Part shown: positions 8,034 through 16,957 of the stretch, piece after piece | Layout of the letters: each line of letters begins with the position of its first letter | How positions within the stretch are numbered: position 1 is the first letter of the stretch | Assembly: GCA_002368865.1 (NCBI GenBank) | Contig: DFDT01000042.1 | Coordinates: 1-29,286, forward strand | Source of the DNA: Lachnospiraceae bacterium UBA3821 | Lineage (GTDB): Bacteria > Bacillota > Clostridia > Lachnospirales > Lachnospiraceae | Reading direction: 5' to 3' | DNA: 29,286 nt | Translations under genes and position numbers: made by a program | The notes under the pieces: model-generated | What the model was told of the DNA's origin: nothing | The model's input: the letters and a program-made list of their open reading frames with translations, nothing else | The model's database searches: none

Positions 8034-8076
8034 TCCGCTGCTCCTTTCCTCTCCGTCATTTTATCCTGCCGACCGG

Positions 8077-8760
8077 TCACTCGATCCGATAGCCGAGCCC
8101 CCGCATGGTCTTGATATATGCGGAGGGGTTCGCTTCGTCCAGCTTGGCGCGCAGCTTACTGATACAGACCATGATATTGTTGTCGGCCACAATAAAATCG
8201 TCTCCCCAGCCGTACTCATAGATCTGCTGCTTGGTAAATACTTTTCCCGGATGTGTCATGAAAAGCTCCATGATCCGGTACTCCACCGAGGTCAGCGCAA
8301 TGGTTTCTTCCCCCTTTTTCAAAATACAGGATTCCGGGTCCAAGGTAAGATCCCGCACGCGGACCAAAGCCTGTTTCACCTCTCCCGCCCCCAGCTTATA
8401 AAACCTGCGGATTGCGGAATTCACCCGCGCCACCGCCTCCAACGGATTGAAGGGCTTTGCAAGATAATCATCCGCTCCCAGATTCAATCCCAGGATCTTC
8501 TCCGAGTCAGCGTCCTTTGCGGAAATGATCACCACCGGAATATTACTCTCCTTCCTGAGCGCGGAGAGTACATGATACCCGTCCACATTCGGCATCATGA
8601 TATCCAGCAGGCACAGATCCGGCTTCTCTTTCCCGGCAAGTTCCAGCGCCTTTCTTCCGTCCTCTGCCTCGATCACGGTATATCCTTCATTTTCCAGATA
8701 GAGCCGGAGCAGACTCCTGATCTCCGGCTCATCATCTGCAATCAGTATTTTATGACCCAT
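8077..8760 (-). CDS. OmpR-family response regulator, VanR-like
   Basis: Receiver domain with acidic pocket at D9/D10, phospho-acceptor D53 in LLDIMMP, and the conserved lysine in ADDYLAKPF (about 102). It is followed by a winged-helix Trans_Reg_C domain ending YIKTMRGLGYRIE. The ATG at 8760 is chosen because AAGGGG lies 5 bases upstream and the protein then begins MGHKILIADDE like its relatives. An ATG 18 bases further upstream lacks a ribosome binding site. The product is 227 residues. It pairs with the kinase immediately downstream. Confidence 0.94.
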   Translation of the reverse strand: MGHKILIADDEPEIRSLLRLYLENEGYTVIEAEDGRKALELAGKEKPDLCLLDIMMPNVDGYHVLSALRKESNIPVVIISAKDADSEKILGLNLGADDYLAKPFNPLEAVARVNSAIRRFYKLGAGEVKQALVRVRDLTLDPESCILKKGEETIALTSVEYRIMELFMTHPGKVFTKQQIYEYGWGDDFIVADNNIMVCISKLRAKLDEANPSAYIKTMRGLGYRIE

Positions 8761-8791
8761 GGTTTCCCCTTCATGCATTTGCTTTTGTTTA

Positions 8792-9676
8792 TCACACCGT
8801 CATCTGTGTATCCGTTACCATACCTTCACTGCTTTCATTATACCCGTACTTCAAAGTTTCGTAAAGTGCGGCATGGGCGGACATCTTATACGGATTCACG
8901 TAAAAGACAGACAACAGGCCGCAGGTAAATAGGGATAAAATGTTCCATCCGATAAAGGACAGATCCAGTACAAACGCATTCCACTTCTGTCCGGTCATCA
9001 TACGACGACTCTCCTCGAACGCTTTCTCTTTCGTCATGGTGGGATCATCCGCCAACAGATACGGGATCATCATATACTCGTAGCCCTTCACAATACCCGG
9101 AACGATCAACAGCATGCTCCAGAGCACCAGATACAGATCTCTGAAAAACATGGTCTTGGCCGTTTCCTTATAGTTGTTGTCAAATCCATATCCCAGATTG
9201 GATATCCTGGCCGGCTCGCTGAGATTTTTGTAGAAAAATCTGTAGCAGCCCACCTGGAATGGATTGATGACAAACGCATCCAGTATGCCGACCAGTATAA
9301 ACACCACCAGGAAAACCAGGATTACCCCGATCAGCACCGCGACTGCCACAGCGGCAATCGCTGCATTTCCCAATTGTACTTCGTTCCCTTCTTCGTCCAG
9401 GATTACAAGCGTTCCATCCTCCGACATCGACATATCAAAGCTTCCATCGGAAATTGTATCCGTCTCTTTCCCCTCATCCTGATCTTTACCCATTTCTATT
9501 GTTTCCTCTGTATCGGGGTGAAAACCGTACTGGGCTCCGGATCCAAAACTGCCGGATCCTCCCGCATGTCCTCCCATGATCAGACTGAGCAGCAGACCGA
9601 TCAATACACATTTCCAATAATTTGCCTTAAATTTTTCTTTCGCTCTTTGCTTCAGCGCTTTTCTGTCCCACATCAT
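8792..9676 (-). CDS. DUF975 family integral membrane protein
   Basis: The N-terminal signature 'W.rk.LKqrAKekfKanYWkc' and the later YEYMMIPYLLADDP and EAFEESRRMMTGQKWNAFVLDLSF are typical of DUF975. About five to six membrane segments are visible. A Gly/Ser-rich stretch and an acidic insert (DTEETIEMGKDQDEGKETD and following, residues about 53-100) interrupt the membrane core, which is unusual. Starts at GTG 9682, ATG 9676 and ATG 9673 are all possible; 9676 suits the GAGGGAG site best. Only 31 bases separate it from the response regulator, suggesting an operon. The promoter is not clear; TTCAGC-16-TATGAT upstream is a weak candidate. Its function is unknown. Confidence 0.85.
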   Translation of the reverse strand: MMWDRKALKQRAKEKFKANYWKCVLIGLLLSLIMGGHAGGSGSFGSGAQYGFHPDTEETIEMGKDQDEGKETDTISDGSFDMSMSEDGTLVILDEEGNEVQLGNAAIAAVAVAVLIGVILVFLVVFILVGILDAFVINPFQVGCYRFFYKNLSEPARISNLGYGFDNNYKETAKTMFFRDLYLVLWSMLLIVPGIVKGYEYMMIPYLLADDPTMTKEKAFEESRRMMTGQKWNAFVLDLSFIGWNILSLFTCGLLSVFYVNPYKMSAHAALYETLKYGYNESSEGMVTDTQMTV

Positions 9677-9786
9677 ATTCACTCCCTCTTTCTCTGTATC
9701 TCACAGGACTTGTTTTGTTTGATGTGCTTATCATAACAGAGTAATCTTAGCGCTGAACACGCAAAAGCTTAACGTTACCTTAATTA

Positions 9787-11178
9787 CTAATTACTGCTTT
9801 CTTTTTCCCCTGCCGCAGATGTCGCAGAGATCGTACCATATAAAAGTGTCACCGATACCGCCATCATGATCACCTCCGTCACCGGCTGCGCCCAGATCAT
9901 ACCGTGAAATCCCCAGATCCGGTTCAGCAGCAAAAGCAGCGGCACATACAGGATCAGCTGCCGCACCAATGTAATCCCGAAAGCAAACTGCGGTTTCCCC
10001 ATGGCCTGAAAGGACATCCGGCTCATGGACACCGCGCCCACGAAGGGCAGGATACACATGATCGCCCGCAGCACCTGACTACCGATAGCGATCACTTCCA
10101 CCGACTCTGTGAAGATTCCGATCAGCCAGGGTGCAAATACGCCATACACTGCCATGACAACCGCTTCCGTACCGCTCACCACCAACACCCCCGCCTTCAG
10201 CACCGCCAGCATACGTCTGTAATTCTTTGCGCCGTAATTGTAGCCCATGATCGGCTGTGTCCCCGCCGCAAAGCCCTGATAAATATAATTTCCCAGGGAC
10301 AGGATTTTCTGCGCGATCCCCGTGGCGGCCACTGTCAGCTCCCCGTAAGCCACCGCCAGATTGTTGTTCACGATATAGGCAAAGGAGGTCAAAAGCGTCT
10401 CCAGCGTAGCAGGAACCCCCACCCAAAAGATCTCCTTCAGGATCTCCGCCGTGGGTCTGATATACTTCACTGCAGGCTTCAGCAGAGTCCTGCCGCTTAT
10501 ATAAAACCATAACGAAACCGCCATGCTCACCCCGTTGCCCAGGATCGTGGCAATGGCCGCACCGCGGATTTCCATGCCCAGCGCGAAGATAAACACCGGG
10601 TCTAAAATAATATTTGTGACGGTTCCTGCGATCATGCCCATCACCGACTGCTTCACCGAGCCCTCGCTGCGCAGCAGCTGTCCAAAGGTATAGCTTCCCA
10701 TGGTAAACAGACTCCCCACCAGGATGACGCTCACATACTGCTCCGTATAGCCGTACGTATTGCTCTTTGCCCCCAGCCCCGTGACAATCGCCGGCAGGAA
10801 CAGCAATCCCACCGCCGTCACGATCACACTGTTCACCGCTGTCAGCACGAATCCCACCGTCACCGTATGATCCGCTTTCTCCCTGTCCTGCGCCCCCAGG
10901 CTCCGTGCGATCAGAGAGGACGCGCCAGTGCCGATCATATTCGAGATTGCAATCGAAATCATCATCACCGGATACGCCAGATTCACCGCTGCCAGCTGAT
11001 AGTCATCGTGCATCAGCCCGATAAAATACGTGTCCACCAGGTTGTACAGCACCATGATGAACATTCCGGCGATCAGAGGAACCCCCAGCTTCACAATAGC
11101 CTTTGCCGGCTTCTCCCGGCTTAAGATATAGATTCGCTTGTCCTCCGGCTGCTTTTCTTCAAAAGTGTTATCCGGCAT
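9787..11178 (-). CDS. MATE family multidrug/cation antiporter
   Basis: A 12-helix MATE exporter of 463 residues. Diagnostic segments are 'PLIAGMFIMVLYNLVDTYFIG', the central 'GVPATLETLLTSFAYIVNN' repeat equivalent and 'GTQPIMGYNYGAKNYRRM', all characteristic of bacterial MATE proteins that export drugs or metabolites in exchange for Na+ or H+. ATG 11178 is preferred over the GTG at 11187 because AGGGG lies 8 bases upstream. It begins 14 bases after the acetyltransferase stop and so is probably the last gene of the DUF6056-pyrC operon. The substrate cannot be told from sequence. Confidence 0.94.
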   Translation of the reverse strand: MPDNTFEEKQPEDKRIYILSREKPAKAIVKLGVPLIAGMFIMVLYNLVDTYFIGLMHDDYQLAAVNLAYPVMMISIAISNMIGTGASSLIARSLGAQDREKADHTVTVGFVLTAVNSVIVTAVGLLFLPAIVTGLGAKSNTYGYTEQYVSVILVGSLFTMGSYTFGQLLRSEGSVKQSVMGMIAGTVTNIILDPVFIFALGMEIRGAAIATILGNGVSMAVSLWFYISGRTLLKPAVKYIRPTAEILKEIFWVGVPATLETLLTSFAYIVNNNLAVAYGELTVAATGIAQKILSLGNYIYQGFAAGTQPIMGYNYGAKNYRRMLAVLKAGVLVVSGTEAVVMAVYGVFAPWLIGIFTESVEVIAIGSQVLRAIMCILPFVGAVSMSRMSFQAMGKPQFAFGITLVRQLILYVPLLLLLNRIWGFHGMIWAQPVTEVIMMAVSVTLLYGTISATSAAGEKESSN

Positions 11179-11192
11179 GATCCTCACCCCTG

Positions 11193-11696
11193 TTACAGCA
11201 CATGATAATACGGACAGATATTCTCATAATGTCCGTCCTTCTTTCGAAACCCGTCCGGAATCGTGCCCAGCTGCACAAAACCCAGCCGCTCATAGAGATG
11301 TCTGGCATGGACATTGCTCTCCACCACCGCATTGAACTGCAGCACGCCAAATCCGATCTCCTTCGCTTTTTTCAGGCAGTCCTGCACCAGCTGTTCCCCG
11401 ATATGCAGTCCCCTGCACTCAGAGGACACCGCATAGCTGGCATTGCAGATATGTCCGCAGCGCCCCACATTATTGGGGTGCAGAATATAAAGCCCCACGG
11501 TTTTGTCTCCGGCCTCCGCCACACCGCAATAACTCTGCGCAGCAAAAAATTCCACTCCGGTCATCTGATCCAACAGGTTCTCCTGAGGAAAGGCAATGCC
11601 CTCCTCCACCACTTCATTCCAGATTGCGATCATAGCGTCCAGGTCCTCCGGACCATATGCTCTCACTTTGATCGCGCTCCCTGTATCCATAGTCAT
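11193..11696 (-). CDS. GNAT family N-acetyltransferase
   Basis: A 167-residue Gcn5-type acetyltransferase. The acetyl-CoA loop is in 'SSECRGLHIGEQLV' and is followed by the C-terminal 'NVHARHLYERLGFVQLGTIPDGF', the usual motif B. The N-terminus resembles phosphinothricin/methionine-sulfoximine-type acetyltransferases ('DLDAMIAIWNEVVEEGIAFP'), but the substrate remains open. AAGGAAAGTC precedes the ATG. It sits between pyrC and the MATE gene with short gaps, suggesting cotranscription. Confidence 0.92.
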   Translation of the reverse strand: MTMDTGSAIKVRAYGPEDLDAMIAIWNEVVEEGIAFPQENLLDQMTGVEFFAAQSYCGVAEAGDKTVGLYILHPNNVGRCGHICNASYAVSSECRGLHIGEQLVQDCLKKAKEIGFGVLQFNAVVESNVHARHLYERLGFVQLGTIPDGFRKKDGHYENICPYYHVL

Positions 11697-11737
11697 GACT
11701 TTCCTTCTCCTCTGACTTTTTCTATGATTTTTCTATG

Positions 11738-13012
11738 TTATCTCTCATACACCACTTTGCCGCCGCATACCGTAGCCTTCACCACACCGGTCAGCTCCCA
11801 ATCCGTAAACGGCGAGTTCACGGACTTGGACGCATAATCTCCTGCCACCGCCTTACCATCTGCATCAATCAGGACCAGATCCGCAGGACCGCCTTCCGCC
11901 AGATATCCCGCGTCCAAATGATACAGCGCCGCCGGATTGGTGCTCATCAGCCCAAGCAGCTGCGTCATGGTCAGATACCCCTTCTTTACCAGCTCCGTGA
12001 TGCCCAGCGCCAGAGATGTCTCTAATCCGATGATCCCACTTGGCGCCTGGGTCAGCGGCTTCGCCTTTTCCTCCGGGGCATGGGGTGCATGATCCGTCGC
12101 GATCATCTCAATGGTGCCGTCCTGCAGTCCCTTGATGATCGCCAGCCGGTCCGCCTCTGTGCGCAGCGGCGGATTCATTTTTGCCAGCGTGCCATACTGG
12201 ATGACCGCTTCCTCCGTCAGTGTAAAGTGATGCGGCGTGGCCTCCGCATGGATATTGCTTCCTTTCTTTCTGGCCTGGCGCACCAGTTCCACACCCTCCG
12301 CCGTACTGATATGTTGAATATCAATGCTGGCGCCGGTCTCCAGCGCCAGCTTCAGATCCCGCTCAATCAACGTATACTCCGCCTCCTTCGGCGAACCCTC
12401 AATCCCATAATATTCGCTGGCTTTTCCCCGATTCACACCGTTCTGTGCGATGAGTGCCGGGTCCTCCTCATGGAAACTGATAGGCATGTCCAGCGCTTTT
12501 GCCCGTTTCATGGCCTCCCGCACAATCTCCGCATCCATTAACGGAATGCCGTCGTCGGTAAACCCAATCGCTCCCTTCGCCGCCAGCTCCTCCATCGGCG
12601 TGATCTGCTTCCCCTGCATTCCCATCGTCACGTTAGCGCAGGTGGTCACATGAATGTCCGTCAGCTTTCCCTTTTCCAGCACATAGGCGAGCGTCTCCGC
12701 ATTGTCAATCGTGGGCTTCGTGTTTGCCATCATCACCACCGTGGTGAAACCGCCCTTTGCCGCCGCCTTCGCTCCGGTGAAAATATCCTCCTTGTGGGTA
12801 AAGCCCGGGTCCCTGAAATGCACATGCACGTCCACCAGTCCTGGCGCCACGATCAGCCCTTTTGCATCGATCACCTGACACTCCGCCGGCACTGTAAAAT
12901 CTGTTTCCGCCTTTCCGATCTTCTCAATTTTTTCTCCCTCGATCAGCAGATCCAGCTCACCCTCCCTGCCCGATTTCGGATCGATCATATATCCGCCTTT
13001 GATCAACAGCAT
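11738..13012 (-). CDS. pyrC: Dihydroorotase PyrC (class I)
   Basis: Converts carbamoyl-aspartate to dihydroorotate. Metal-binding residues are visible in DVHVHFRDPG (His63, His65), 'EATPHHFTLTEE' and ATDHAPH, as in the class I (multifunctional-type) enzymes of Firmicutes. The ATG at 13012 gives 424 residues and the normal start MLLIKGG, with AAGGAGAAAAGAG upstream; a longer reading frame to 13099 has no support. It lies 46 bases after the DUF6056 gene, far from pyrKD in this window. Confidence 0.96.
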   Translation of the reverse strand: MLLIKGGYMIDPKSGREGELDLLIEGEKIEKIGKAETDFTVPAECQVIDAKGLIVAPGLVDVHVHFRDPGFTHKEDIFTGAKAAAKGGFTTVVMMANTKPTIDNAETLAYVLEKGKLTDIHVTTCANVTMGMQGKQITPMEELAAKGAIGFTDDGIPLMDAEIVREAMKRAKALDMPISFHEEDPALIAQNGVNRGKASEYYGIEGSPKEAEYTLIERDLKLALETGASIDIQHISTAEGVELVRQARKKGSNIHAEATPHHFTLTEEAVIQYGTLAKMNPPLRTEADRLAIIKGLQDGTIEMIATDHAPHAPEEKAKPLTQAPSGIIGLETSLALGITELVKKGYLTMTQLLGLMSTNPAALYHLDAGYLAEGGPADLVLIDADGKAVAGDYASKSVNSPFTDWELTGVVKATVCGGKVVYER

Positions 13013-13058
13013 CTCTTTTCTCCTTTTACCCGGTATCCGCAACCGTTCCGATCGCAGT

Positions 13059-14411
13059 CTACGTATTCTTGATAAAGCCTGCAATAAATGCCAGCTCATT
13101 GATCACACTGGCTATGATCCACAGCGCTCCCACGCCGTACCAGAACCGTCTGATATCCTGGGGCAGACGCAGGAAACTCCGCTTGTGCTGATGCACGCAC
13201 ATTCCGATCACCGTCATCATGGCAAAGCAGAAAAACAGCATTGTCCGCGGTCCCGAATCAAACATCGTCGGCGAGAATCCCATCATGACCGCCGAGGCCA
13301 GCCCTGCTCCCCACAAGATCAGCATGACCCAGAAGCTTCGGAGCTTCTCCACCCACAACACATACATTGTAAACACCAGACTGCACAAAACCAGCCCGAA
13401 AAGCAACCACACCAACAGCCGGTATATCCCAAGACTCTCCAGATTGAACTGTCCCGCCTCACACCGCCAGAACACCTGCTCCCACTTTGTCATGCTCTCG
13501 GCCAGCACACAATGGGCCAGTGTGATCGCCGCCGGTACCGCCGCAATCCCCCGCTTCCATCCGATCTTTGTTTTTTGAAACACATAAAACGCCAGCAATA
13601 ACGTGATGGGGAAAAACAGGATATGAGGTCTCGCAATAAAGGTCGACTCCACATTATAGACGCCCAGGAAAATCTTGTCCACCACTGACAGATCCGAGAA
13701 TGCAGCATACCGGATGCTGGTTTCCGTTGCGCTTCTCGCCTGATTTCCCGGACACAAAAGCATTTTTGCCAGACACGCCAGATTCAGCAGGAACATCAGA
13801 TCCACATAGGGCATCAGATAGCGTTTTTTGCTGATGCCGATCCCGATCATCCCCACCGTTACGACCAACATCACCACCGCCATCTGCTCCTGATCACAGG
13901 CAAACAAAACAGCGGGTATGCTCCACAGGTACACTGACCAGTGAAGCCTTTTACCCGTCATATATTTTTGATAATTGGTAAAGATCAGCATACCGCTCCA
14001 CAGCGGCCACAGATAGTTGAGCGTGGTGTTGATCCATCCTGCCGAAGCCATTTCATGGAAGGGGTAAAGCAGCAGGAGCGCATAGGAAAACACTTTCTCC
14101 TTTGTGATCTTCCCCAGCATTGTCCCCAATGTCACCACAAAGACTGTGTCCAGGATGCGCCACAGCAGATCGTATTTGATAATCGAGAGCAAAACAAATT
14201 CAATGAGGATCCTGGAAGTCCAGTTCTCCCACTGAAACCGCAGGAACTCTCCCAGTGTCTGTTCATCCAGGATCGTCTTGTATACCACATCGTCCCCGAA
14301 GGAGATCGGCAGGATCATATGATACAATGCAATCACACAGGCAACGACCACAAATACGATCCGTTCTGCCGAAGACCGCTCTGTATTTTTCCCCTTCAAA
14401 CCGTCATTCAT
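13059..14411 (-). CDS. DUF6056-like polytopic membrane protein
   Basis: A 450-residue protein with about eleven hydrophobic segments. The extracytoplasmic N-terminal loop has 'SFGDDVVYKTI' followed by 'FLRFQWENWTSRILIEF'. A DD pair followed by a W..R motif resembles DUF6056 and GT-C glycosyltransferase-like membrane proteins. A polyprenyl-linked sugar transferase role is possible but not shown. ATG 14411 is preferred because GGAG lies 9 bases upstream; the TTG 15 bases further up lies in that site. A canonical promoter is just upstream. It probably leads an operon with pyrC. Confidence 0.8.
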   Translation of the reverse strand: MNDGLKGKNTERSSAERIVFVVVACVIALYHMILPISFGDDVVYKTILDEQTLGEFLRFQWENWTSRILIEFVLLSIIKYDLLWRILDTVFVVTLGTMLGKITKEKVFSYALLLLYPFHEMASAGWINTTLNYLWPLWSGMLIFTNYQKYMTGKRLHWSVYLWSIPAVLFACDQEQMAVVMLVVTVGMIGIGISKKRYLMPYVDLMFLLNLACLAKMLLCPGNQARSATETSIRYAAFSDLSVVDKIFLGVYNVESTFIARPHILFFPITLLLAFYVFQKTKIGWKRGIAAVPAAITLAHCVLAESMTKWEQVFWRCEAGQFNLESLGIYRLLVWLLFGLVLCSLVFTMYVLWVEKLRSFWVMLILWGAGLASAVMMGFSPTMFDSGPRTMLFFCFAMMTVIGMCVHQHKRSFLRLPQDIRRFWYGVGALWIIASVINELAFIAGFIKNT

Positions 14412-14456
14412 TCCGAAACACTCCAAAAGTCAAATTTCACAGATCATCCCGGAACA

Positions 14457-14486
14457 ATTATATAGTTTTCCCGCATGCAATGTCAA
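14457..14486 (-). promoter_or_regulatory. Near-consensus SigA promoter for the DUF6056-pyrC unit
   Basis: On the minus strand TTGACA (14481-14486) and TATAAT (14457-14462) are separated by 18 bases, both hexamers perfect. The start codon is 45 bases downstream. Confidence 0.9.
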
Positions 14487-14507
14487 GCCACATCCCTGTT
14501 ATGCAGA

Positions 14508-14924
14508 CTACTCAAAGACCACCGGCTTATCCAGGTAATCCATCTTCAGTACGATATACGGGTAGGTCGGCACTTTTACTCCTTTGTTCTCCGCACTGTC
14601 CGGCCCCAGCAGTGTTGTGTTCACATAGATGTTGTCCTCTGTGAGATACAGGTCGTTCACCGCGATGCTGTAACCGCCCTCCGGCTGCTCTCCGTATCCG
14701 ATCACTATGTAGAGATACTCTCCGTCGTTGTATGTCAGTTGGAAGGGACTTCCCTTTTTCTCCTCAATGACCGTCTTCAGCTCGCCAGGCTGTTTTTCCT
14801 CGCTCACCACCGTAAATCCGATGTCCTGCAGCTTCACCTGTTCTTCGTTCAGCATGGAGCATCCTGCCAGCACAAGCACCGCAGCCGCCAGGCAGAATGC
14901 AGCGATTTTTATGACTATTTTCAT
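14508..14924 (-). CDS. Lipoprotein with PrcB-like C-terminal domain
   Basis: The N-terminus is a lipoprotein signal peptide: basic MKIVIK, a hydrophobic stretch and the lipobox LAGC with Cys22. The mature part is small (138 residues total). Its C-terminal half, with 'GGYSIAVNDLYLTEDNIYV' and 'VPTYPYIVLKMDYLDKPVVF', resembles the PrcB_C domain found in small secreted proteins. It is likely anchored to the outer face of the membrane. The ribosome binding site is weak (GCGGGATAG). It is divergent from plsC and is followed by the strong promoter at 14457-14486. Confidence 0.82.
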   Translation of the reverse strand: MKIVIKIAAFCLAAAVLVLAGCSMLNEEQVKLQDIGFTVVSEEKQPGELKTVIEEKKGSPFQLTYNDGEYLYIVIGYGEQPEGGYSIAVNDLYLTEDNIYVNTTLLGPDSAENKGVKVPTYPYIVLKMDYLDKPVVFE

Positions 14925-14958
14925 AAGCTATCCCGCTTTTTTGTTTTGCTCTATTCTA

Positions 14959-14987
14959 TGTACAAAGCCGCCGGGATATGATAAAAT
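14959..14987 (+). promoter_or_regulatory. Probable plsC promoter
   Basis: TGTACA (14959-14964) and TAAAAT (14982-14987) are separated by 17 bases. The -10 box overlaps the left end of a perfect inverted repeat. Confidence 0.55.
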
Positions 14988-15009
14988 AAACTCGCAAGCG
15001 AGTTTATTT
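14984..15009. promoter_or_regulatory. 26-base perfect inverted repeat at the plsC transcription start
   Basis: AAATAAACTCGC (14984-14995) and GCGAGTTTATTT (14998-15009) are exact complements separated by AA. The element overlaps the proposed -10 box and covers the expected +1 region, then runs up to the AAAGGAG ribosome binding site. This placement suits a repressor operator. An RNA hairpin in the 5' leader is the alternative. Confidence 0.75.
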
Positions 15010-15026
15010 CAAAGGAGTATGACGAC

Positions 15027-15770
15027 ATGATACGTATTATCTTGGTTCTGATCGAAGTGATCCTGTTCTTGGTGTTGGGCAGCCCGCTGCTGCTCGTCGA
15101 ATGGATCATCGGCAAATTGAATCCCAATCTGAAGGACCGTTCCTGCCTCGCGCTGGTAAAATGGGTATTCCGTCAGATCATCCGGACAGCCGGTGTCAAG
15201 ACCATAGTGATTGGCGAAGATCGGATCCCCCAGGATACCGCCGTACTCTATGTGGGCAATCACAGAAGCTATTTTGATGTGCTTCTGACCTATATACGGG
15301 TTCCCCGTCCCACAGGCTATGTTGCCAAGAAAGAGATGCTCCGGTATCCCATTCTTCGTGTCTGGATGCGCAATCTGCACTGCCTGTTTCTGGACCGGGA
15401 GAACATCAAGGAAGGACTGAAGACCATTCTCGCCGCGGTAGAGCTGGTAAAGAGCGGCATTTCCGTGACAATCTTCCCGGAGGGTACCCGGAACCGGGTT
15501 CCTGACACTTTCCTGCCGTTCCATGACGGCAGCTTCAAGATAGCGGAAAAGGGCGGCGTTCCCATCGTTCCCATGACCATCGTAAATTCCGGCGCCGTGC
15601 TGGAAGACCACATGCCTTTTATCAAAAAGGCTACTGTCGTCATTGAATACGGCGATCCGATCTACCCGGATCAGCTCGACAAGGAGACCCGCAAGCACCT
15701 GGGCGCCTACGTCAGCGGCATCATCCAGAAAACTTATTTCGAAGACAAAAAACTGCTTCAGAAGTCATGA
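15027..15770 (+). CDS. plsC: 1-acyl-sn-glycerol-3-phosphate acyltransferase PlsC
   Basis: Acylates lysophosphatidate to phosphatidate in membrane lipid synthesis. The N-terminus is a membrane anchor (residues 3-28). The catalytic motif NHRSYFD (78-84) and the substrate motif FPEGTRN (150-156) are intact, as is 'VPIVPMTIVNS'. The 247-residue length is normal. AAAGGAG lies 9 bases before the ATG. It is a single-gene unit with a promoter-linked palindrome and a strong terminator whose stem begins inside its last codons. Confidence 0.96.
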   Translation: MIRIILVLIEVILFLVLGSPLLLVEWIIGKLNPNLKDRSCLALVKWVFRQIIRTAGVKTIVIGEDRIPQDTAVLYVGNHRSYFDVLLTYIRVPRPTGYVAKKEMLRYPILRVWMRNLHCLFLDRENIKEGLKTILAAVELVKSGISVTIFPEGTRNRVPDTFLPFHDGSFKIAEKGGVPIVPMTIVNSGAVLEDHMPFIKKATVVIEYGDPIYPDQLDKETRKHLGAYVSGIIQKTYFEDKKLLQKS

Positions 15771-15790
15771 TCTGAAGCAGTTTTATTATT
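15749..15790. terminator. Bidirectional terminator between plsC and the convergent membrane protein
   Basis: A 14-base stem (AAAACTGCTTCAGA with TCTGAAGCAGTTTT) and an 8-base loop. T-rich sequence follows on the plus side (TTTTATTATTTG), and the A-run at 15747-15752 gives a T-run on the minus strand. The left arm overlaps the plsC stop region. Confidence 0.95.
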
Positions 15791-15799
15791 TGTTCTTCT

Positions 15800-16957
15800 T
15801 TATTTCTTCTTCACCGTAAACACGATACCGCTCTTGGGATAGATCCACTCGTCCTTGATTGCCACGTCATACAATCCGTTCCTGGTCTCGTACGCGCCCT
15901 CATTGGACTCATCCCCTTTATTCAGGTACGAATACATGGTCACATCCATCTTGCCCGGCATATAGTCAAACGTGATCTTCGGGTCCTTAGTGGGATCCAC
16001 CAGCGTCACCTCAAAGAGCGATCCCCACATCTTCGGCATATGGAAAATGATCCGCACCGCATGCTCCAACGCCCTGTAATCATAATCTACTTTATATTCC
16101 GCCAGAATGCCGCCGTCCCGGATCTCCACATGCTCCAGGTCTCCATACGCCTTGTCAATCTTGATCGTAGGCGTGAAGATTGCATTGAATTTCTCCTTCA
16201 GCTCATCCCCAGAAAGCGACCGCAAATACTTCACCGCTTCCTTCGTAATATCCAGGCTCTCATTAAAGATACATTTCGCAAAGGCCGGATCAGAGTCGCT
16301 CTCCATCAGCCCCGCATCCAGACTGAGCTTGTCAAACGAAAACCCGATACACACGGATTTACTGTTCAGATTCTTCTGCTCATCCGAAAAATACTTCACC
16401 TCATAGTTCAGATTTTCCTGCACATAATAATAATCCTCACAGCCCGGCAAGCATTTATATTCGTTTGGCAGCTCCGTGGTCAGCGTGATCGTATAGTTGA
16501 AACTCTTGCGGATCCTGGTGGTCTGCATGTCTGAAAAATACTTGCTGATATTTCCCACCACCACGTCCACCGCATCCTCATCCTTCAGGATGGACCGGAT
16601 CGTGGACACCAGAAACGCCTTCTTGTCTTCGTCGCTGAACACATCCAGAGTCTCCGAATCCCCCATCAGGGTCTTCGTGATCTGCTGGGAGGTTTCCTTG
16701 GAGTAAGCATCCTGGGTCAGCTGATTGTACAAAATATCAAACAATAGAAACGCCGCCAGCACACCGATCAGATTGCCCACCACATCGGACAAAAGATCCT
16801 GCAGTTCGTATTTAAAATAAAAATGCAGGAACGAATATCCCACGATCACCAACACCAACGCCAGCAAGATCATGATCGCCGTAGCTTCCACTACGATCTT
16901 ACGGCTGGCCGACTTCCGGTCTTTCCCGTCCTGTTTTCCCCTGTTGTCCGTCTCCAT
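15800..16957 (-). CDS. Two-helix membrane protein of unknown function
   Basis: I do not recognise the family. The 385-residue product has a basic N-terminus and two membrane helices at about 22-45 and 52-73. A soluble domain of about 300 residues follows and ends in YPKSGIVFTVKKK. The positive-inside rule would put that domain in the cytoplasm. The ATG at 16957 is chosen for a strong GGGAGG 7 bases upstream, which places the start 59 bases inside the preceding dipeptidase gene. It is the last gene of the hydrolase-murF-ddl-dipeptidase unit, so a link to the cell envelope is likely but unproven. Confidence 0.78.
   Translation of the reverse strand: METDNRGKQDGKDRKSASRKIVVEATAIMILLALVLVIVGYSFLHFYFKYELQDLLSDVVGNLIGVLAAFLLFDILYNQLTQDAYSKETSQQITKTLMGDSETLDVFSDEDKKAFLVSTIRSILKDEDAVDVVVGNISKYFSDMQTTRIRKSFNYTITLTTELPNEYKCLPGCEDYYYVQENLNYEVKYFSDEQKNLNSKSVCIGFSFDKLSLDAGLMESDSDPAFAKCIFNESLDITKEAVKYLRSLSGDELKEKFNAIFTPTIKIDKAYGDLEHVEIRDGGILAEYKVDYDYRALEHAVRIIFHMPKMWGSLFEVTLVDPTKDPKITFDYMPGKMDVTMYSYLNKGDESNEGAYETRNGLYDVAIKDEWIYPKSGIVFTVKKK

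Noticed and set aside
7801..8928. Long plus-strand open frame opposite the two-component genes
   Set aside because: Both minus-strand genes beneath it have intact catalytic motifs; the plus frame shows no domain.
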